Shown here one piece after another: positions 63,081-64,000 of a stretch of DNA of 64,000 nucleotides. Source of the stretch: Streptomyces abyssalis (GTDB lineage Bacteria; Actinomycetota; Actinomycetes; Streptomycetales; Streptomycetaceae); NCBI RefSeq assembly GCF_001751365.1, contig NZ_LJGT01000038.1, positions 597,540 through 661,539 on the forward strand, written 5' to 3'. The notes under the pieces are model-generated. The model did no database searches. It saw only the letters and a list, made by a program, of their open reading frames with translations, and was not told where the DNA came from. Position 1 is the first letter of the stretch. The number at the start of each line of letters is the position of its first letter. The position numbers were made by a program, and so were the translations under genes.

Positions 63081-63120
63081 CGAAACGGGCGGGACCCGGT
63101 AAGCGGGTCCCGCCCTTTCG
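63081..63120 (+). terminator. Terminator after beta-helix gene 2
   Basis: GGGCGGGACCCG-gtaag-CGGGTCCCGCCC followed by TTTCG, preceded by CGAAAC. The 12-bp stem core is identical to that of paralogue 1. Confidence 0.85.
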
Positions 63121-63204
63121 TCGTCGTGGGCCGGTGACCGTCAACAGCCGTGTGGACGGGCCGCCTTGGCTGTCATGGCTGTCGTCTTGCCGCCTCGGCT
63201 GTCG

Positions 63205-63561
63205 TCATCCGGAGACGGAGAAGCTGCGCGCCATCGAAGCCATCACGCTCGGCGCGACGCGGTAGTAGACCCACGTGCCGCGCCGCTCCGAGGTCAGAAG
63301 CCCCGCCTCGCGCAGCTTCTTCAGGTGGTGGCTGACGGTGGGCTGCGAGACCCCGACGTCGGAGATGTCGCACACGCACGCCTCACCTCCGGGGTGGGAG
63401 GCGATCTGGGAGAAGAGACGCAGCCGCACCGGGTCGCCGAGCGCCTTGAACATCGCGGCGGCCCGTTCCGCTTCCTCAGGGGTCAACGCCCGTTCGTCCA
63501 GCGGCGGGCAGCACGCCGCAACGTCCGTCTCCATCAGCGGCAACGCCTTCGCTTTCGACAT
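63205..63561 (-). CDS. ArsR-family repressor 2 with CxC arsenic site
   Basis: 118 residues. ACVCDISDVGVSQPTVSHHL holds the arsenite-binding CVC in the recognition helix; an N-terminal CC pair (AACCPP) may complete the site. The wing is RRGTWVYYRV. It lies 42 bp after the monooxygenase on the same strand. Confidence 0.94.
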   Translation of the reverse strand: MSKAKALPLMETDVAACCPPLDERALTPEEAERAAAMFKALGDPVRLRLFSQIASHPGGEACVCDISDVGVSQPTVSHHLKKLREAGLLTSERRGTWVYYRVAPSVMASMARSFSVSG

Positions 63562-63582
63562 ACGTCTATTTTGACATACATC
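63556..63582. promoter_or_regulatory. Direct repeats at the second arsR start
   Basis: CGACATACGTC (63556-63566) and TGACATACATC (63572-63582) are 16 bp apart in an AT-rich patch that covers the ATG. They are probable operator half-sites with a near-leaderless promoter. Confidence 0.55.
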
Positions 63583-63603
63583 GAACAGGCTGGCGCTCGG
63601 CCT

Positions 63604-64000
63604 CTACGTACTGGCCAGATGCGCGGACAGGCGCCGGGCCACGCGATCCGCGTCGCGCCCGACTCCTCGCAGGGAGGCCGAGGAGAGGCTGCGCTGCCAC
63701 TCCAGGCCCACGTACGCGAGTGCGGGACCGGCCGGCGAGACATCCCCGCGGCGCAGGGGGAGACCGCGCCGGTCCAGGGCGCCGAAGGGCGCGAGGTAGC
63801 CGAGGTCCGGACGGTAGCCGGTGGCGAACACGAGAGCGTCGACGTCTTCGACGCTGCCGTCGCTCCAGGTGATCTTGGAGCCTTCGATGCCCGTGAACAT
63901 CGGGCGCACGTCCGGTGCGCCGCGGGCGAGAGCGGCTCGGTAGCGGCCGTCGTCGATGACCATCTGCGTGGGCGGGGTGCGTACGAAGCGCCCCAGAGGC
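63604..64000 (-). CDS. Flavin-dependent monooxygenase, C-terminal part (cut by window edge)
   Basis: The frame is open to the right edge (about 131 residues visible). LVFATGYRPDLGYLAPFG is the FMO/BVMO FATGY motif, and YVGLEWQRSLSSASLRGVG is typical of actinobacterial ars-linked NAD(P)/FAD oxidoreductases (ArsO-like). It is followed by the second arsR, probably as one operon. The N-terminal FAD and NADPH motifs lie outside the window. Confidence 0.88.
   Translation of the reverse strand, partial: PLGRFVRTPPTQMVIDDGRYRAALARGAPDVRPMFTGIEGSKITWSDGSVEDVDALVFATGYRPDLGYLAPFGALDRRGLPLRRGDVSPAGPALAYVGLEWQRSLSSASLRGVGRDADRVARRLSAHLAST

Overview
The window is about 70-75 % GC chromosomal DNA from an actinomycete, most likely Streptomyces or a close relative. 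The evidence is the gene content: two mycothiol genes (mshA, mshD), the nitrogen regulator GlnR, the nickel regulator Nur with all seven metal ligands, and the WhiG anti-sigma factor RsiG with both c-di-GMP signatures. Several promoters lie so close to their start codons that the mRNAs look leaderless, and one gene carries a rare TTA (bldA) codon. I see no rRNA, tRNA, CRISPR array, prophage or transposase.

Layout. 1-354: 5' part of phosphoglycerate mutase. 468-6166: a probable hydroxybutyrate module (MHS permease, GAF/PucR-type regulator, 3-hydroxybutyrate dehydrogenase, exported PHB-depolymerase-type esterase). 6722-8699: mshA with a coupled YbjN-domain gene. 9008-16806: methyltransferase, DUF2267, Hsp20, CHAD protein, polyphosphate kinase, mshD and an FMN reductase. 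16906-24149: MprAB-like two-component pair, LacI regulator, glnR, alpha/beta hydrolase, MoaD-like protein and a membrane protein. 24359-27366: LmeA-like protein, then a sulfur-transfer set (cysteine-containing leader peptide, double rhodanese, DUF1416, DsrE-like). 27494-35055: mini membrane protein, nitrobindin-like protein, nur, ygfZ, AraC regulator with a coupled glyoxalase-like gene, dtd, rsiG, asparaginase and an Eis-like acetyltransferase. 35156-38441: small membrane protein and a GntR regulator / small-molecule kinase / HAD phosphatase cassette. 38512-48042: MMPL transporter, NarL-type two-component pair, ankyrin protein, MerR-PP2C fusion, methyltransferase, DUF4097 lipoprotein and a class V aminotransferase.

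48123-53821 looks like a quinate/shikimate catabolic locus: 3-dehydroshikimate dehydratase, IclR regulator, zinc dehydrogenase and a shikimate-type MHS permease. Four related 15-bp dyads, roughly GTGCGY-N3-RCGCAC, sit in its promoters and are the likely IclR operators. This is the clearest new regulatory prediction here.

55441-64000 is a metalloid-resistance region. It has a PAT/ArsN-like acetyltransferase coupled to an MFS exporter, arsC divergent from arsR-acr3, a TauE-type permease, a second arsR and a flavin monooxygenase running off the window. The ars core lies between two paralogous secreted beta-helix genes on opposite strands, each followed by a terminator with the same 12-bp stem.

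Short GC-rich palindromes recur throughout, mostly between genes. A few lie in frame inside genes (rsiG, the nitrobindin-like gene and the 3' end of hsp20). Family assignments come from motif recognition only; no database search was possible.
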